A DNA stretch of 64,000 bases, taken from positions 1-64,000 of the forward strand of contig JAFTKS010000004.1 of assembly GCA_017453125.1 (NCBI GenBank), in the 5' to 3' direction. Made by a program: the position numbers and the translations under genes. Position 1 is the first letter of the stretch; each line of letters opens with the position of its first letter. Source of the stretch: Clostridia bacterium. Lineage in GTDB: Bacteria > Bacillota > Clostridia > Christensenellales > UBA1242. The notes under the pieces were generated by a model. It had not been told where the DNA came from. It made no database searches and saw only the letters and a program-made list of their open reading frames with translations. Below are positions 32,014 through 42,065 of the stretch, piece after piece.

Positions 32014-34431
32014 TTAAATAATTGTAATAGATGCATAAACAATGAAATTGTATCTATTGGCAATATCATTACCTTCATAATTTTCCATCGAATAAACATC
32101 AAATGTTAGAATATATTTCTCTCCATTATATGAGAACGCAAACTCAATGTATTTAGCCATTTTTGATGATTCCAAAACAGGCTGTTTGTTAATATCTAAT
32201 ACCCTATATTCTGGATATACATTCATACAATTTAGCGCTGAATTAAGAGCATTGAATAACTTATTTGAATTCAAACTCAAGCCACCCTCGATTGGATATT
32301 CGCCCTCTTCATACATAGACCAATCTATACCCAAGAAACTCTTGTTAAACTTAAGCGCTATACAATCGCCATCTGGAGCAGTTGTTATAAAGTCATACAA
32401 GAAACTCATTAATTCATCTTGTGAATCGTATTCACAACCGTCTATATCTTTGTGAACAACCGAATTCTCGAAATATCTATCAAAGTATGCCAATTCCCCG
32501 TTATATTCACTTCCGCCAAAATATGATTGTTCTTGAACAGTTTTGTCCAATGTAAAATGCAATGCATTCAAATTCAAATCAACCGACAAATTAACTTCGT
32601 TATGATTCAAATAATTCTTGAAACCAATTCTATCAATAAGGTTATTGAAATGAGTTTCGCTTGTGGTGATTTTTGCATTATATTTTAATTTCGGACTATT
32701 CTCAATCTTGCCGTCTTCGCCATACTCATACACTTTAAATTTTGCACCATTAGGAGAATAATAAATGTCTTTGAATACATCTGGAAGCATATCAACAACA
32801 ATGTCATCTTCGCCTTCTTCTGCAACTTCTGTTACCTTAAACAAGTTTCTCATTCCAAGCTTGTGATATACCGCATTGCCACCAATCAAACTCTTAACAT
32901 TAACCTCGGTATCTCCTGTTACTAGAACATTTCGCATTTTTGGACAAGTATTATAGTCAGACCTTAGATAAGAATCCTCACCCACAATCATTGACCTATC
33001 CAAAATTGCATCTTCCGATTCAAAAATTGTAAGCATTCCAATAAATGCAATAGAACTATCCGTTGTTGCATTATTAAGATTCAAGGTTGTTGTTGCAATA
33101 ATCTTCTCAATAAGACCATTTGCACTATATCCGCAAGTATGAGCCATCTGTGCTAGCAATACATTTGTACAAGTAATACTACCCCTACATAGAGCATAAC
33201 TAACTATGCCATTATTACTAACACCACAAATTCCTCCCGCAGTAATTCTATACAAATTGTTCGCAATAATTTGTGCATCACTTTGAGCACTGTCTACAAC
33301 ACCACCATCATTAAATCCAACAATTCCGCCATAAAAATAGTCTTGTGAATCTCTGAAAACAGGCGTAATCAAAGTTGCTGAATTATAAGTTATTTTGGTA
33401 TTTGTAGAACAATTTTTGAGTTCTGCAAGACTTCCATTATATCCAGCAATTCCACCAACATATTGTCGTTCTGTCACGTCCATACTAGACATATTGATAT
33501 CGCCTGTAGAAATAGCAGTTGATACAAATCCATAATTTCTTCCAACAACTTCGCCACAAGCAATGCTTTGAGAAGGCGTTGCTGTAATTTCAACACTTGA
33601 GAAAACATCATATATAGAAGACTTTCTACCCAACGTTCCTGCGACACCACCAATATTTGCAACCATCCAAGAACCATTTTGGTCGGTTAGGTTAATAACA
33701 CCATCAACACCAACCTCTTTGATTGCGGTAGATGCCTCTTTGAATACTGTGTTCTCTCCATCAACTATTGTCTCGTCCCTTCCGCTATAAAGAAGAGATG
33801 CTTCAACATTAGCAATGGCTCTACCTTGTTTTGCAACACCACTAATGTTAATTTTGCCTTTTACAGAAACTTGAGAGATTGCTGGTACATTATAGAATGG
33901 GCTTATGCTATAATTCTCAGCCAAAGCATCAACACTTAGGCTCTGAACACCCATAAACAATTTCACACCAGAAACTCTAACACCACCATAGAACAAGCAC
34001 TTCGTTACATCACCCGCTCCAACCTCTATGCCATTTTCGGTTGTGGTTGCAATCGTTCCCAATTTGAAATTGCTAATAGTACGATTATATCCATAAAGTT
34101 CGGAAACGCCAAGATTAATACATACAGCCTGCCCGCCCAAATCGATATTATTTTTCAAAATATATGTATAAGGCTTTGCTGGTTCATTTTTGGTTTTATT
34201 ATTAATATCCAATAAGCCTGCAGCATCTGTAATATACACAAACTCTCCTGGAGTCACATCTTTCAATTGAGCATTGCTAGATGCATCAAAAAGAGTTTCC
34301 CACGAAGAAACAACTCCATCACCATCTAAGTCAACAGATACAGCCGACTTTTCTTTGCCACAAGCAGTCATTCCCGCTCCACAAGCCACAGCCAAAGAGC
34401 AAGCACATAAATTTTTCCATATTTTCTTCAT
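32014..34431 (-). CDS. Large lipoprotein with an EF-hand-like start and GLUG-type repeats
   Basis: 805 residues. The signal peptide ends in a lipobox, MTAC (Cys24). Directly after it comes DLDGDGVVSSWETLFD, a calcium-binding loop of the EF-hand/dockerin kind. The middle contains repeated strands with GGxxGxN turns: GGVAGTLGR, GGIAGYNGS, GGIVGFNDGG, GGICGVSNNG, typical of GLUG-motif beta-helix surface proteins. The last 200 residues have no motif I know. It should be lipid-anchored outside the cell and could act in adhesion or binding. It is monocistronic. Confidence 0.8.
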   Translation of the reverse strand: MKKIWKNLCACSLAVACGAGMTACGKEKSAVSVDLDGDGVVSSWETLFDASSNAQLKDVTPGEFVYITDAAGLLDINNKTKNEPAKPYTYILKNNIDLGGQAVCINLGVSELYGYNRTISNFKLGTIATTTENGIEVGAGDVTKCLFYGGVRVSGVKLFMGVQSLSVDALAENYSISPFYNVPAISQVSVKGKINISGVAKQGRAIANVEASLLYSGRDETIVDGENTVFKEASTAIKEVGVDGVINLTDQNGSWMVANIGGVAGTLGRKSSIYDVFSSVEITATPSQSIACGEVVGRNYGFVSTAISTGDINMSSMDVTERQYVGGIAGYNGSLAELKNCSTNTKITYNSATLITPVFRDSQDYFYGGIVGFNDGGVVDSAQSDAQIIANNLYRITAGGICGVSNNGIVSYALCRGSITCTNVLLAQMAHTCGYSANGLIEKIIATTTLNLNNATTDSSIAFIGMLTIFESEDAILDRSMIVGEDSYLRSDYNTCPKMRNVLVTGDTEVNVKSLIGGNAVYHKLGMRNLFKVTEVAEEGEDDIVVDMLPDVFKDIYYSPNGAKFKVYEYGEDGKIENSPKLKYNAKITTSETHFNNLIDRIGFKNYLNHNEVNLSVDLNLNALHFTLDKTVQEQSYFGGSEYNGELAYFDRYFENSVVHKDIDGCEYDSQDELMSFLYDFITTAPDGDCIALKFNKSFLGIDWSMYEEGEYPIEGGLSLNSNKLFNALNSALNCMNVYPEYRVLDINKQPVLESSKMAKYIEFAFSYNGEKYILTFDVYSMENYEGNDIANRYNFIVYASITII

Positions 34432-34649
34432 AACAACCTACTTTTTTAGATTATTCAAAGTTTCCATAAACCTAAAATTATTTTGCGTATTTTTTTGTAT
34501 ATATATTTACAAAGACTATCGCTCAAATTCAATTTTTCAACCCCAAGTGTCAAAAAAGAGCAATTTTGGCAATATTTAGACACAATACGCACTCTAATAA
34601 TATTATTTTAATAAATAGTATAAGATTAGTCAAACAAATGAACTCAAAT

Positions 34650-34712
34650 TTGACATCTCTCATACAAAATTTCATAATAATATTTGACACAGATTTTTTT
34701 AGTTGTTAAAAT
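34650..34712 (+). promoter_or_regulatory. Tandem promoters before tRNA-Thr
   Basis: P1: TTGACA 34650-34655, 17-base spacer, CATAAT 34673-34678. P2: TTGACA 34684-34689, 17-base spacer, TAAAAT 34707-34712. Both read toward the tRNA at 34782. Confidence 0.65.
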
Positions 34713-34781
34713 GAATACTAACTATAAAACTTAAAAATTTGGGCGTTGGTTAGATTTTTTAGAAACATAGTTTGTCTATAT

Positions 34782-34857
34782 GCTGATGTAGCTTAGTTGG
34801 TAAAGCACTCGATTCGTAATCGAAAGACCGAGGGTCCGAGTCCCTCCATCAGCTCCA
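34782..34857 (+). tRNA. tRNA-Thr (CGT)
   Basis: 76 bases with encoded CCA. Acceptor GCTGATG pairs with CATCAGC; D arm GCTTAGTTGGTAAAGC; anticodon loop TTCGTAA gives anticodon CGT; T arm GAGGG-TCCGAGT-CCCTC. One pair of the anticodon stem is a mismatch (C-A at its outer end). It shares its acceptor stem with the decayed tRNA-Thr(GGT) at 451-529. Confidence 0.95.
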
Positions 34858-34953
34858 ATTTTTGATTATTTATGTGTACTTAACAAGACATTACTTTCGG
34901 ATTATGATTATTTGAAAATTATTCAATACATAAAAACACATCAAGGAGTAAAT

Positions 34954-35367
34954 ATGCAACTCAACAAAGAAGACCTTGAGCTAATAGACATTGCTCGCAA
35001 TGTACTCAAAGAAAATAGTGATTTGTATTCAGACAAAAACACCATTGTTGCGTCTGTAGTGAAAGCCAGTTCTGGTAAGATATACAAAGGAATCAATATC
35101 AAAACATCTCACTCAATTTGCTCAGAACAGGTAGCCCTTGGACAAGCCTTGGCGTGTGGCGAAAGAAAAATCGATACAATAGTTGCGGTAAAATGGAATT
35201 TAGATGGAACAACGAGAGTTGTATCGCCTTGCGGGCTTTGCAGATATACTTTTGACAAACTTGAACTTGACACGAATGTAATAGTTGAAGATGTAGAAAA
35301 AGATATAGTTCTCAAAGTAAAGGCAACTGAACTTCTTCCATACCCTTATAAAAGAGACAACATTTAA
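34954..35367 (+). CDS. Cytidine/blasticidin deaminase-family protein
   Basis: 137 residues from the ATG at 34954 (AAGGAG eight bases ahead; an earlier in-frame start at 34912 lacks one). The zinc site of the family is present: SHSICSEQVALGQAL, where Cys is a ligand and Glu the proton carrier, and VVSPCGLCRYTF with the other two Cys. The usual CAE reads CSE here, and SPCGxCR resembles blasticidin-S deaminase more than housekeeping Cdd. It probably deaminates a cytosine nucleoside or analogue. It stands alone after the tRNA, with its own terminator. Confidence 0.8.
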   Translation: MQLNKEDLELIDIARNVLKENSDLYSDKNTIVASVVKASSGKIYKGINIKTSHSICSEQVALGQALACGERKIDTIVAVKWNLDGTTRVVSPCGLCRYTFDKLELDTNVIVEDVEKDIVLKVKATELLPYPYKRDNI

Positions 35368-35371
35368 CATC

Positions 35372-35410
35372 AAAAAAGAACTTAATCTCAACAATTAAGT
35401 TCTTTTTGTT
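35372..35410 (+). terminator. Terminator after the deaminase gene
   Basis: AAAAAGAACTTAAT pairs with ATTAAGTTCTTTTT across a six-base loop. Confidence 0.85.
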
Positions 35411-35446
35411 TGTTCCAAAAGCCAATCATATATTAGTCATCTTTCA

Positions 35447-36055
35447 TTACTTAGTTAATTCAGAAATACCTGTTCTTTCGCAATATTCTGTAAGGTCTTG
35501 CATTCTATATACTTCTGGTTTTCCTGCACCAGTTCTCACACCATTCTCAACAAGTTCTGCAATATTTGAAACAGTATAGCCTTTCTTAATCAAGTCTTCA
35601 TAAAGAGCAATACCTCTATTACTTCTCAAACGAGCCAAAACATTTTCATAAGAATATTCTCTACCATCATTACAAACTTCTGTAGCCTCAATAACATTAT
35701 CAAGACCTACCAATTTTATATATTCAGATTGAAGAGTATTGTAGTAATTACGATTCTTTCTAGCAAGGTCTAGAATATCTTGTTCTCTAGTACCACCTAG
35801 AGCAAAAACTTCGCTTTCAAGTGTTCTAATTCCTCTTTCTGGAGACATCTTCAAAGGCATTAACAAATCTTCCATATGCTGTCTTCTCGCTCTTTCATCT
35901 GCATTAGACAAAGAATGAACGCCAACTACTGTCTTTAGAGTTTCTGTTGCAGATGATGTCATATCGTTCAACGCACCTCTCATTGCATCAAGAAAGCTTG
36001 TTGCTCCCTCTTCAATTTTCTTAACTACTTCATTTTTGAAATTTTTATTTCCCAT
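35447..36055 (-). CDS. Unknown 202-residue protein
   Basis: Start chosen at ATG 36055 because AAAGGGG lies eight bases ahead; a longer frame to 36148 has no site and a hydrophobic leader unlike the rest. The protein is hydrophilic and helical (EEGATSFLDAMRGALND, ARKNRNYYNTLQSEYIKL), with no membrane helix, signal peptide or known motif. The C-terminal half resembles a repeated short-helix pattern (LYEDLIKKGYTVSNIAELV). It is divergent from the RsmF-type gene. Confidence 0.7.
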   Translation of the reverse strand: MGNKNFKNEVVKKIEEGATSFLDAMRGALNDMTSSATETLKTVVGVHSLSNADERARRQHMEDLLMPLKMSPERGIRTLESEVFALGGTREQDILDLARKNRNYYNTLQSEYIKLVGLDNVIEATEVCNDGREYSYENVLARLRSNRGIALYEDLIKKGYTVSNIAELVENGVRTGAGKPEVYRMQDLTEYCERTGISELTK

Positions 36056-36293
36056 AATATTTACCCCTTTATTCACTATTGATTTGGTTATTATATCAAA
36101 TAAAAATAGTTTGTCAAGAGGGTTGAAAAAATTTTTTTGAAAAAACAATAAATTTTTTTAATTTTTCAATTACTTCCCGAACAAAAAGATAATTTTTGCA
36201 AGCATCCTCAGAACTTTTAAAAATTCGTACTATAAAAAATAGTTGTGAAAGACGCTATTTTGTGTTAAACTTACATAATTAAAATGAGGTCAT

Positions 36294-37643
36294 ATGGGTT
36301 TTACACAAGAATTTGAAAACAAAATGAAAGATTTGCTCGGCAACGATGCTGAGAAGTTTTTTGAGTCGTTATCTCAACCAATCAAAAAAGCTATCACAGT
36401 TAACTTCAACCGAATGTCAAAAACAGAATTTGAAAACATTGCAAACTTTGAATTTAGACCCGTACCAGAAGTTTATAACGGATACATTTGCCCAGACCTT
36501 AAAACAGGCAAGCATATTCTCAGTCATCTTGGAGTAATATATTCTCAAGAACCTAGTGCTATGTACCCTGTAACAATGCTCGACATCAAAAAGGGAGACA
36601 TCGTTTTAGACCTATGCTCTGCACCAGGAGGCAAATCTATTCAAATACTTGAGAGCCTCAACGGAACAGGTTTGCTCGTATCCAACGAAATTGTATACAA
36701 CAGAGCCAAAGTCCTTTATGAAAACCTAACACGTATGGGTTTTGGAAATTTTGCAATCACTTGCAATAGTCCTCAAGACTACAAAGAAACATCTATCCTT
36801 TTTGATAAAATATTAGTTGACGCACCTTGCGGTGGAGAAGGAATGTTTCGAAGAGATGATTTTGACTTTGATTCTTATAACAATAGTTCAATTGAAACCA
36901 ACGCAAAAAGACAACAAAGTATTCTTGAAAGCATCAAGCATTTATTAAAGCCAAATGGAAAACTTGTATATTCCACCTGTACATATGACATAAGAGAAAA
37001 CGAAATGGTTGTTGCAGAATTCCTGAAAAACAATCCCGACTTCGAACTACTCGACTGCCCACAACTCAACCAAGTCACAACACAAGGAATTGATATCCCT
37101 CCCCATGAAACACACAAGTGCAAGAGAAGATACCCCCACCTGTTCGAAGGCGAAGGACAATTTATGGCACTACTCCAGAAAAAGGGAACACCCTCGGAAG
37201 AAATAGAAGAAGATTTTGACGCAAAAGGTTTTCGAGGCGTATACAGAAAAGACCTCCAAGAACTACAAAAATCCTTCAACAATATTGCAGATATCAAAGA
37301 CATTGAAATTGTTCGCAGAGAGGATAATTTCTACGCTCTACCAACAACAACGATAGACTTTGAAAACCTCAATGTTGTAACCATTGGAGTTTTGTTAGGA
37401 ACAATGAACAAAGGCAACTTCAAAATTGCACATAATATGTATCATTGCCTAGGGCATTTATTTTATAATCATATAGAATTAAATAACGAAGAAACACTAA
37501 AATATTTGCAAGGATACGAAATAGAGACCGATTCGACAGCAACAGGCATATGTGTGGCAACACATCACAATATCGCTCTTGGCGGTGGAAAAATCGTAAA
37601 TGGCAAAATCAAAAACTATTACCCTCAAAATCTAAGAATATAA
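36294..37643 (+). CDS. rsmF: RsmF/NSUN-type RNA cytosine-5 methyltransferase
   Basis: 449 residues, the length of bacterial RsmF. SAM-binding motif VLDLCSAPGGKS; catalytic motif IV DAPCGGEGMFRR with the release Cys; motif VI STCTYDIRENE with the nucleophile Cys. The N-terminal part (YSQEPSAMYPVTMLD) is conserved in the family, and the last 130 residues form the PUA-like RNA-binding domain (GVLLGTMNKGNFKIAH and onward). It makes m5C in 16S rRNA. It begins a rightward group with the DHH protein (12 bases on) and a SpoU-type methyltransferase. Confidence 0.9.
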   Translation: MGFTQEFENKMKDLLGNDAEKFFESLSQPIKKAITVNFNRMSKTEFENIANFEFRPVPEVYNGYICPDLKTGKHILSHLGVIYSQEPSAMYPVTMLDIKKGDIVLDLCSAPGGKSIQILESLNGTGLLVSNEIVYNRAKVLYENLTRMGFGNFAITCNSPQDYKETSILFDKILVDAPCGGEGMFRRDDFDFDSYNNSSIETNAKRQQSILESIKHLLKPNGKLVYSTCTYDIRENEMVVAEFLKNNPDFELLDCPQLNQVTTQGIDIPPHETHKCKRRYPHLFEGEGQFMALLQKKGTPSEEIEEDFDAKGFRGVYRKDLQELQKSFNNIADIKDIEIVRREDNFYALPTTTIDFENLNVVTIGVLLGTMNKGNFKIAHNMYHCLGHLFYNHIELNNEETLKYLQGYEIETDSTATGICVATHHNIALGGGKIVNGKIKNYYPQNLRI

Positions 37644-37655
37644 AAAAGGAAGAAT

Positions 37656-38600
37656 ATGAAAACACTAATACTTTCTCACAAAGCAGATATCGACGGACTT
37701 AGTCCTGTTATATTTCTGAAACTTATTCGTGATGACTTGGACGTATTACTACTCAACGCCAATGACATCAATCCAAAAGTCACAGAAATGATTCGAAACA
37801 AGTCATATCTAAAATATGATGAAATATTTATAACAGACTTAACACTAGACAAAGACACGTGCGAATTAATTATGAATACAGGTCATTCAGACAAATTTCA
37901 TTCATTCGACCATCACGCAATCAATCTTGTTTCAAACAATTATCCATTCGGAGTTGCAATTAGCAAAAACGAAGATGGAGTGAACGAATGCGCAACATCT
38001 TTGTTTTATAAATATCTTTTAAAACTCTATCCCGAAACATTTGATACCAAAGGACTAAGGGACTACACTGAACTCGTTCGCCAAAACGATACTTGGGACT
38101 GGGCAAGAGAGGGCGGAAACAAAGACGCAAACAAACTCAATGACCTACACAGTATTTTAGGCAGAGATGAATACATTGAAACTTATCTAAACTTTTTCAA
38201 AACAAACAAAGAATTCTTCTTCACTGACAATCAAAAATACCTTCTTGAAGTTGAAGAAAAAAGAGTAAAACGATATCTCGAAGAATCTGAAAAGACAATG
38301 TTCCACGCAACACTTTGTGGACACCCTTGCGGAATTGTTTTCGCAGAACAACATAGAAGTTTATTGGGTAACTACCTTGCTGAAAAATACGCCTACTGCA
38401 TAGACTTCGTTGTAATGATTAATATGCAACAAGGACTATCATTTAGATGTAACAAAGACAATATCAATGTTGGGCAGATTGCTCAAATTTATGGCGGGGG
38501 CGGACACGTAAAAGCATCAGGTGCACCAATGGATAATTCTCTCAAAAGAGAAGTTATTCAACTTATACTAAACAACAAAGACTTATTTTTAAACAAATAG
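37656..38600 (+). CDS. DHH/DHHA1-family phosphoesterase
   Basis: 314 residues. Metal-binding motifs: LSHKADIDGL (usually DxDG), FITDLTL, and SFDHHA, the DHH motif. The C-terminal DHHA1 part ends in YGGGGHVKASGAP. Relatives hydrolyse small oligoribonucleotides (NrnA) or cyclic dinucleotides (GdpP, Pde2). Its lack of membrane or PAS domains points to a soluble NrnA-like enzyme or a divergent variant. AAGGAAG precedes the ATG, 12 bases after rsmF. Confidence 0.88.
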   Translation: MKTLILSHKADIDGLSPVIFLKLIRDDLDVLLLNANDINPKVTEMIRNKSYLKYDEIFITDLTLDKDTCELIMNTGHSDKFHSFDHHAINLVSNNYPFGVAISKNEDGVNECATSLFYKYLLKLYPETFDTKGLRDYTELVRQNDTWDWAREGGNKDANKLNDLHSILGRDEYIETYLNFFKTNKEFFFTDNQKYLLEVEEKRVKRYLEESEKTMFHATLCGHPCGIVFAEQHRSLLGNYLAEKYAYCIDFVVMINMQQGLSFRCNKDNINVGQIAQIYGGGGHVKASGAPMDNSLKREVIQLILNNKDLFLNK

Positions 38601-38658
38601 TTTGTGTCACAAACCGCAGTAAAATTGACAAAACCAAAACATTCGGAGACAATTATTT

Positions 38659-39375
38659 ATGGAATACAAAAAATACACTAGAGACGGAATGTATAGTTTT
38701 TGCCTGGGAGGATTTCCGACTTTTGAAATACTAAAAGAGAAACCAACTTGCGTAAAAGAAATAACACTACACGACAAAATCGAAAAAACAAATGAAACAA
38801 ACAAAATACTAGACCTTGCAAAAAAGCATAACATAAAAACAACTACCAACAGCAAACTAATTGAAAAATTATCCGGCAAGGGAAACATATATATAATGGC
38901 AGTATTTGAAAAATACAAACAAGCAGTTGACCACACAAAAAACCAAATACTTCTAGACAACCCAAGCGATATGGGAAACCTAGGAACCATTATTCGTGTT
39001 ATGCTTGGGTTTGGATACACAAACCTAAGCATCATCAAACCCTGCATTGATATATTTGACCCAAAAGTAATCAGGGCAAGTATGGGAGCAATCTTCAAGG
39101 TAAACATAGAACTCTTTGACTCCCTTGAGGACTACATAAAAACCAATCACAACCAACTATACCCATTTATGCTACAAGCATCAACCCCGCTACAAACCCT
39201 TCAAACAAAGGTATTCCCTCACACACTTGCATTTGGCAACGAGGCGCACGGACTAAACGAAAAATATATACACCTAGGAGAGCCATTAATTATCAAACAC
39301 TCTCCACTCATAGACAGCCTAAACCTATCTATGTCAGTAGGCATTGCATTATACGAATTCAACAAAGACATTTAA
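38659..39375 (+). CDS. SpoU-type (TrmH) RNA 2'-O-methyltransferase
   Basis: 238 residues. The three SpoU motifs are present: NPSDMGNLGTIIR, FGNEAHGL and IDSLNLSMSVGIALYEF, which together form the trefoil-knot SAM site. The N-terminal 100 residues are a likely substrate-recognition part. It 2'-O-methylates a ribose in rRNA or tRNA. It is the third RNA or nucleotide enzyme in a rightward series from 36294 and ends in a terminator. Confidence 0.9.
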   Translation: MEYKKYTRDGMYSFCLGGFPTFEILKEKPTCVKEITLHDKIEKTNETNKILDLAKKHNIKTTTNSKLIEKLSGKGNIYIMAVFEKYKQAVDHTKNQILLDNPSDMGNLGTIIRVMLGFGYTNLSIIKPCIDIFDPKVIRASMGAIFKVNIELFDSLEDYIKTNHNQLYPFMLQASTPLQTLQTKVFPHTLAFGNEAHGLNEKYIHLGEPLIIKHSPLIDSLNLSMSVGIALYEFNKDI

Positions 39376-39385
39376 TTAAATATAC

Positions 39386-39420
39386 AAAAAAATACGCTAG
39401 GAACACTAACGTATTTTTTT
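39386..39420 (+). terminator. Terminator after the SpoU-type gene
   Basis: AAAAATACGCTAG pairs with CTAACGTATTTTT (one bulge), then T. Confidence 0.75.
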
Positions 39421-39439
39421 CAACACAACAATTTTTATT

Positions 39440-40363
39440 TTATTTTTTTATTCTTAAATCACTACCTTCAAAGTTAATTTTTAAACTTTGCTTTTTATGC
39501 ATTAGTCTACTAAAGACCCTCTCACCATATGCGTCTTGAATTTGACCAAAGTCAAGATTGGTTGTAATAACAGTTTTCTTATGATTCTGCATTCTTTCAT
39601 TTATAACCGAATACAAGTATTCATTAGTAACATTATTAATCTTCGTCTCACTTCCCAAGTCATCAATAAACAAAATCTCACAACCAAGATAATCTTCCAT
39701 TATTGCACCCTTCTCTTCCAACCTTGCACAATGAAACTTTAGCATTTCTTGATTAAAATTAAAAGCGGTAGAATATTTGACCGAAACACCTTTCGATATT
39801 GCATATGTAGTCATACATTCTATCAAATGAGTTTTTCCAACACCAGTATTACCAAGTATCAAAACATTGTCATATTGAGTATCCGAAATCTGCTCAATAT
39901 ACTTTTTCATTTTTTCATAAATTGCTTTAACCTTACTTGGATTATCAAAAACAGAAAAGTCGTTGTCAAAAGTTGCCATATTATCTACATCAATACCACT
40001 CTGCCTAATCAACTCAAGACTCATCTCTTTCTTCAAGCACTCACACTCTTTGCCTGAGACATACCCAGTATCTTTGCAAAGAGTACATTGATACTTTGGT
40101 CGCATATCTGATTTGTCCACACCCATAGACTTCAGAACCTGCGCAAGCAATTCTCTTTTCTCATTGTATTCTGCCCTTTGTTTTGACGCATCTAAGCCAT
40201 CAACTTCAAGTCTAGCAATTTCAACAACCAATTCTTTGCACCTGACAAAAAGCACGCGAACAGATTCGTCTTTCAAGACTTTATTAAGATTACTATCTGC
40301 AACCTCTTCAGCATTTAATTTTCTTTTCAAAATGGTTTTTTCTGCTTTAAGCCTAACACTCAT
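39440..40363 (-). CDS. DnaI/DnaC-like helicase-loading ATPase
   Basis: 307 residues from the ATG at 40363 (AAGGGTG seven bases ahead). A helical N-terminus is followed by a zinc site at about 95-115 (CTLCKDTGYVSGKECECLK) and an AAA+ domain: Walker A LGNTGVGKTH, Walker B ILFIDDLGSE, and the arginine-rich end RVFSRLMHKKQSLK. In Bacillus the DnaI protein loads the replicative helicase. The upstream gene encodes a DnaD-domain protein 18 bases away, so the two form the helicase-loading operon common in Bacillota. Confidence 0.9.
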   Translation of the reverse strand: MSVRLKAEKTILKRKLNAEEVADSNLNKVLKDESVRVLFVRCKELVVEIARLEVDGLDASKQRAEYNEKRELLAQVLKSMGVDKSDMRPKYQCTLCKDTGYVSGKECECLKKEMSLELIRQSGIDVDNMATFDNDFSVFDNPSKVKAIYEKMKKYIEQISDTQYDNVLILGNTGVGKTHLIECMTTYAISKGVSVKYSTAFNFNQEMLKFHCARLEEKGAIMEDYLGCEILFIDDLGSETKINNVTNEYLYSVINERMQNHKKTVITTNLDFGQIQDAYGERVFSRLMHKKQSLKINFEGSDLRIKK

Positions 40364-40381
40364 AAACAATCACCCTTCTTT

Positions 40382-41827
40382 TTAAATTTCAACTTCTGTA
40401 ATATCATCAAACAGGCTATCCAACTCTTTCTTGGAATACTCTCTTTTAACAGCACTCTTTTGAGATTTTTGCGATGGTTTCACACTCGTAGACACACCAC
40501 CAAGAACAACTTGTTTTGCGTCCTCTATATTTTTTACCCCTGCGTTATGATACATAGAAATCAACCTATTTAGATATTGCATAGCAAGGTATTTTCCCTT
40601 TGCCTGCTCTACCGCATACGCAATCACATCTTCGGTAATACCCCAATCATACAACCACGTCTTATACATAGTTCTATCCATTGCAATAACACTTCTTTCA
40701 ATTCCTAAACCCTGTAATATTGTGGCAATTTCATTGTCGTTTTTGACAATATCTTCCATATGTTTGTCAATACTTATACACGTTAGCAAGCCCTGTTTAA
40801 ACATTTGATTTACGCTATTATTAAGACCATCGAGGGTTCTAATATTGCTTTTGAACGCGATATTAGACAACTTCTCAATCGCATCATTTTCAAAGCCCAT
40901 TTGTAACCAAACCGATATATATGTATCAACAACATTCTCAAGATTATCGTACCAAAGACCAAGGTTCTTTACCACAACCTTGGCAAGAGCAAACATATCT
41001 TCTTTTGACTGCAAATACTCATCAACCTCTTTGACGCTAAGCAGTCTATTATTATAACATTTTAAAACAACTTCGTGCAATTTTGAAAATGTTTTTGACT
41101 TAGTCTTTTTTGCAATATGAACAATCAAATCCAGAGGCATTTCCATATCTTTTGACCAAGACAAATACATCTGATATTCATCAATTGTCGCCTGCCTTTT
41201 TATCCCCAAAGCTTTGAGTACTAGTACAACATCACCGCTTACCATTTCTTGTTCTACCAGCCTATTATCCACATCTTCACTTGTTCTCACGCCATCATAT
41301 GCCCAATTCTTTGCAACGGTTGAAATATAACTAACTGAAACATTCTTTCCTTTAAGTTTCACACAATACTCAATTATTTTCAGCACAGCCTCTTTGTCCA
41401 TTTTGAGATTTTCTATCAGATAATAGAACTCTTCAAATTCTCTCGGTGTCAACATTTTTGACCCTATAAGTTCTTGAGCGGAAATATTGAATGCTGTATA
41501 TTTATCAACATTATATTTTTTCATTTTTGAAAGTGCTGATTTGACTGGCAAATACTTAATCTGAACAGGGTCTATATTTATTACATTCACAAGACCCATT
41601 TCTTGCCAATAATAAAACACACTCAAAATATCTTCTTGAGACATATTTAGTACTCTTGAAAATGATTCAAGCGAATTATCTTTTTGCGACGTGCACTTAT
41701 ATAGTCCATACAAATACACTTTCACATAATCGCCATTTGCATTGGGCAAAAAATCAGACAAAAACATATTGTCTATTGTCGTTGAATTTGATGAAATTAT
41801 TTCGTTTGAATACTCACAAAAAGCCAT
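40382..41827 (-). CDS. DnaD-domain replication initiation protein
   Basis: 481 residues, fully helical. The N-terminal winged-helix-like part (FLSDFLPNANGDYVKVYLYGLYK, in part; then WQEMGLVNV) is the DnaD/DnaB N-domain. Two or three DnaD-like C-domains follow, each with the pattern of short helices ending in a YISVWL- or YISTVAKNWAYDGV-like stretch, and the last has MYKTWLYDWGITEDVIAYAV. The C-terminus is a charged tail (REYSKKELDSLFDDITEVEI in part). It works with the DnaI-like protein at oriC or at restarted forks. GAGAGG stands before the ATG. Confidence 0.85.
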   Translation of the reverse strand: MAFCEYSNEIISSNSTTIDNMFLSDFLPNANGDYVKVYLYGLYKCTSQKDNSLESFSRVLNMSQEDILSVFYYWQEMGLVNVINIDPVQIKYLPVKSALSKMKKYNVDKYTAFNISAQELIGSKMLTPREFEEFYYLIENLKMDKEAVLKIIEYCVKLKGKNVSVSYISTVAKNWAYDGVRTSEDVDNRLVEQEMVSGDVVLVLKALGIKRQATIDEYQMYLSWSKDMEMPLDLIVHIAKKTKSKTFSKLHEVVLKCYNNRLLSVKEVDEYLQSKEDMFALAKVVVKNLGLWYDNLENVVDTYISVWLQMGFENDAIEKLSNIAFKSNIRTLDGLNNSVNQMFKQGLLTCISIDKHMEDIVKNDNEIATILQGLGIERSVIAMDRTMYKTWLYDWGITEDVIAYAVEQAKGKYLAMQYLNRLISMYHNAGVKNIEDAKQVVLGGVSTSVKPSQKSQKSAVKREYSKKELDSLFDDITEVEI

Positions 41828-41880
41828 TATGCCTCTCCTTTATCTTCATATGTAATATACCACAAATTAGATTTACTTTC

Positions 41881-41898
41881 AATGGTTTTGAAACCATT
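41881..41898. repeat. Short inverted repeat between the dnaD-like and sbcD genes
   Basis: AATGGTTT, two bases, AAACCATT. It lies between divergent genes and could be a regulator-binding site. Confidence 0.35.
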
Positions 41899-42065
41899 TC
41901 TTAAATTAAAAAATTGTGCATAAATTATCCACTTTTTCAGATATAAATCATATGCTTGGGATTTTTAAAAAATTTAAAAAATCACTACATATATTTTGAA
42001 TATAATTAATTATGTGATAAAATATATAGTGAAAAATGTATTTTGAAAAATGGAGAAAATGAAAA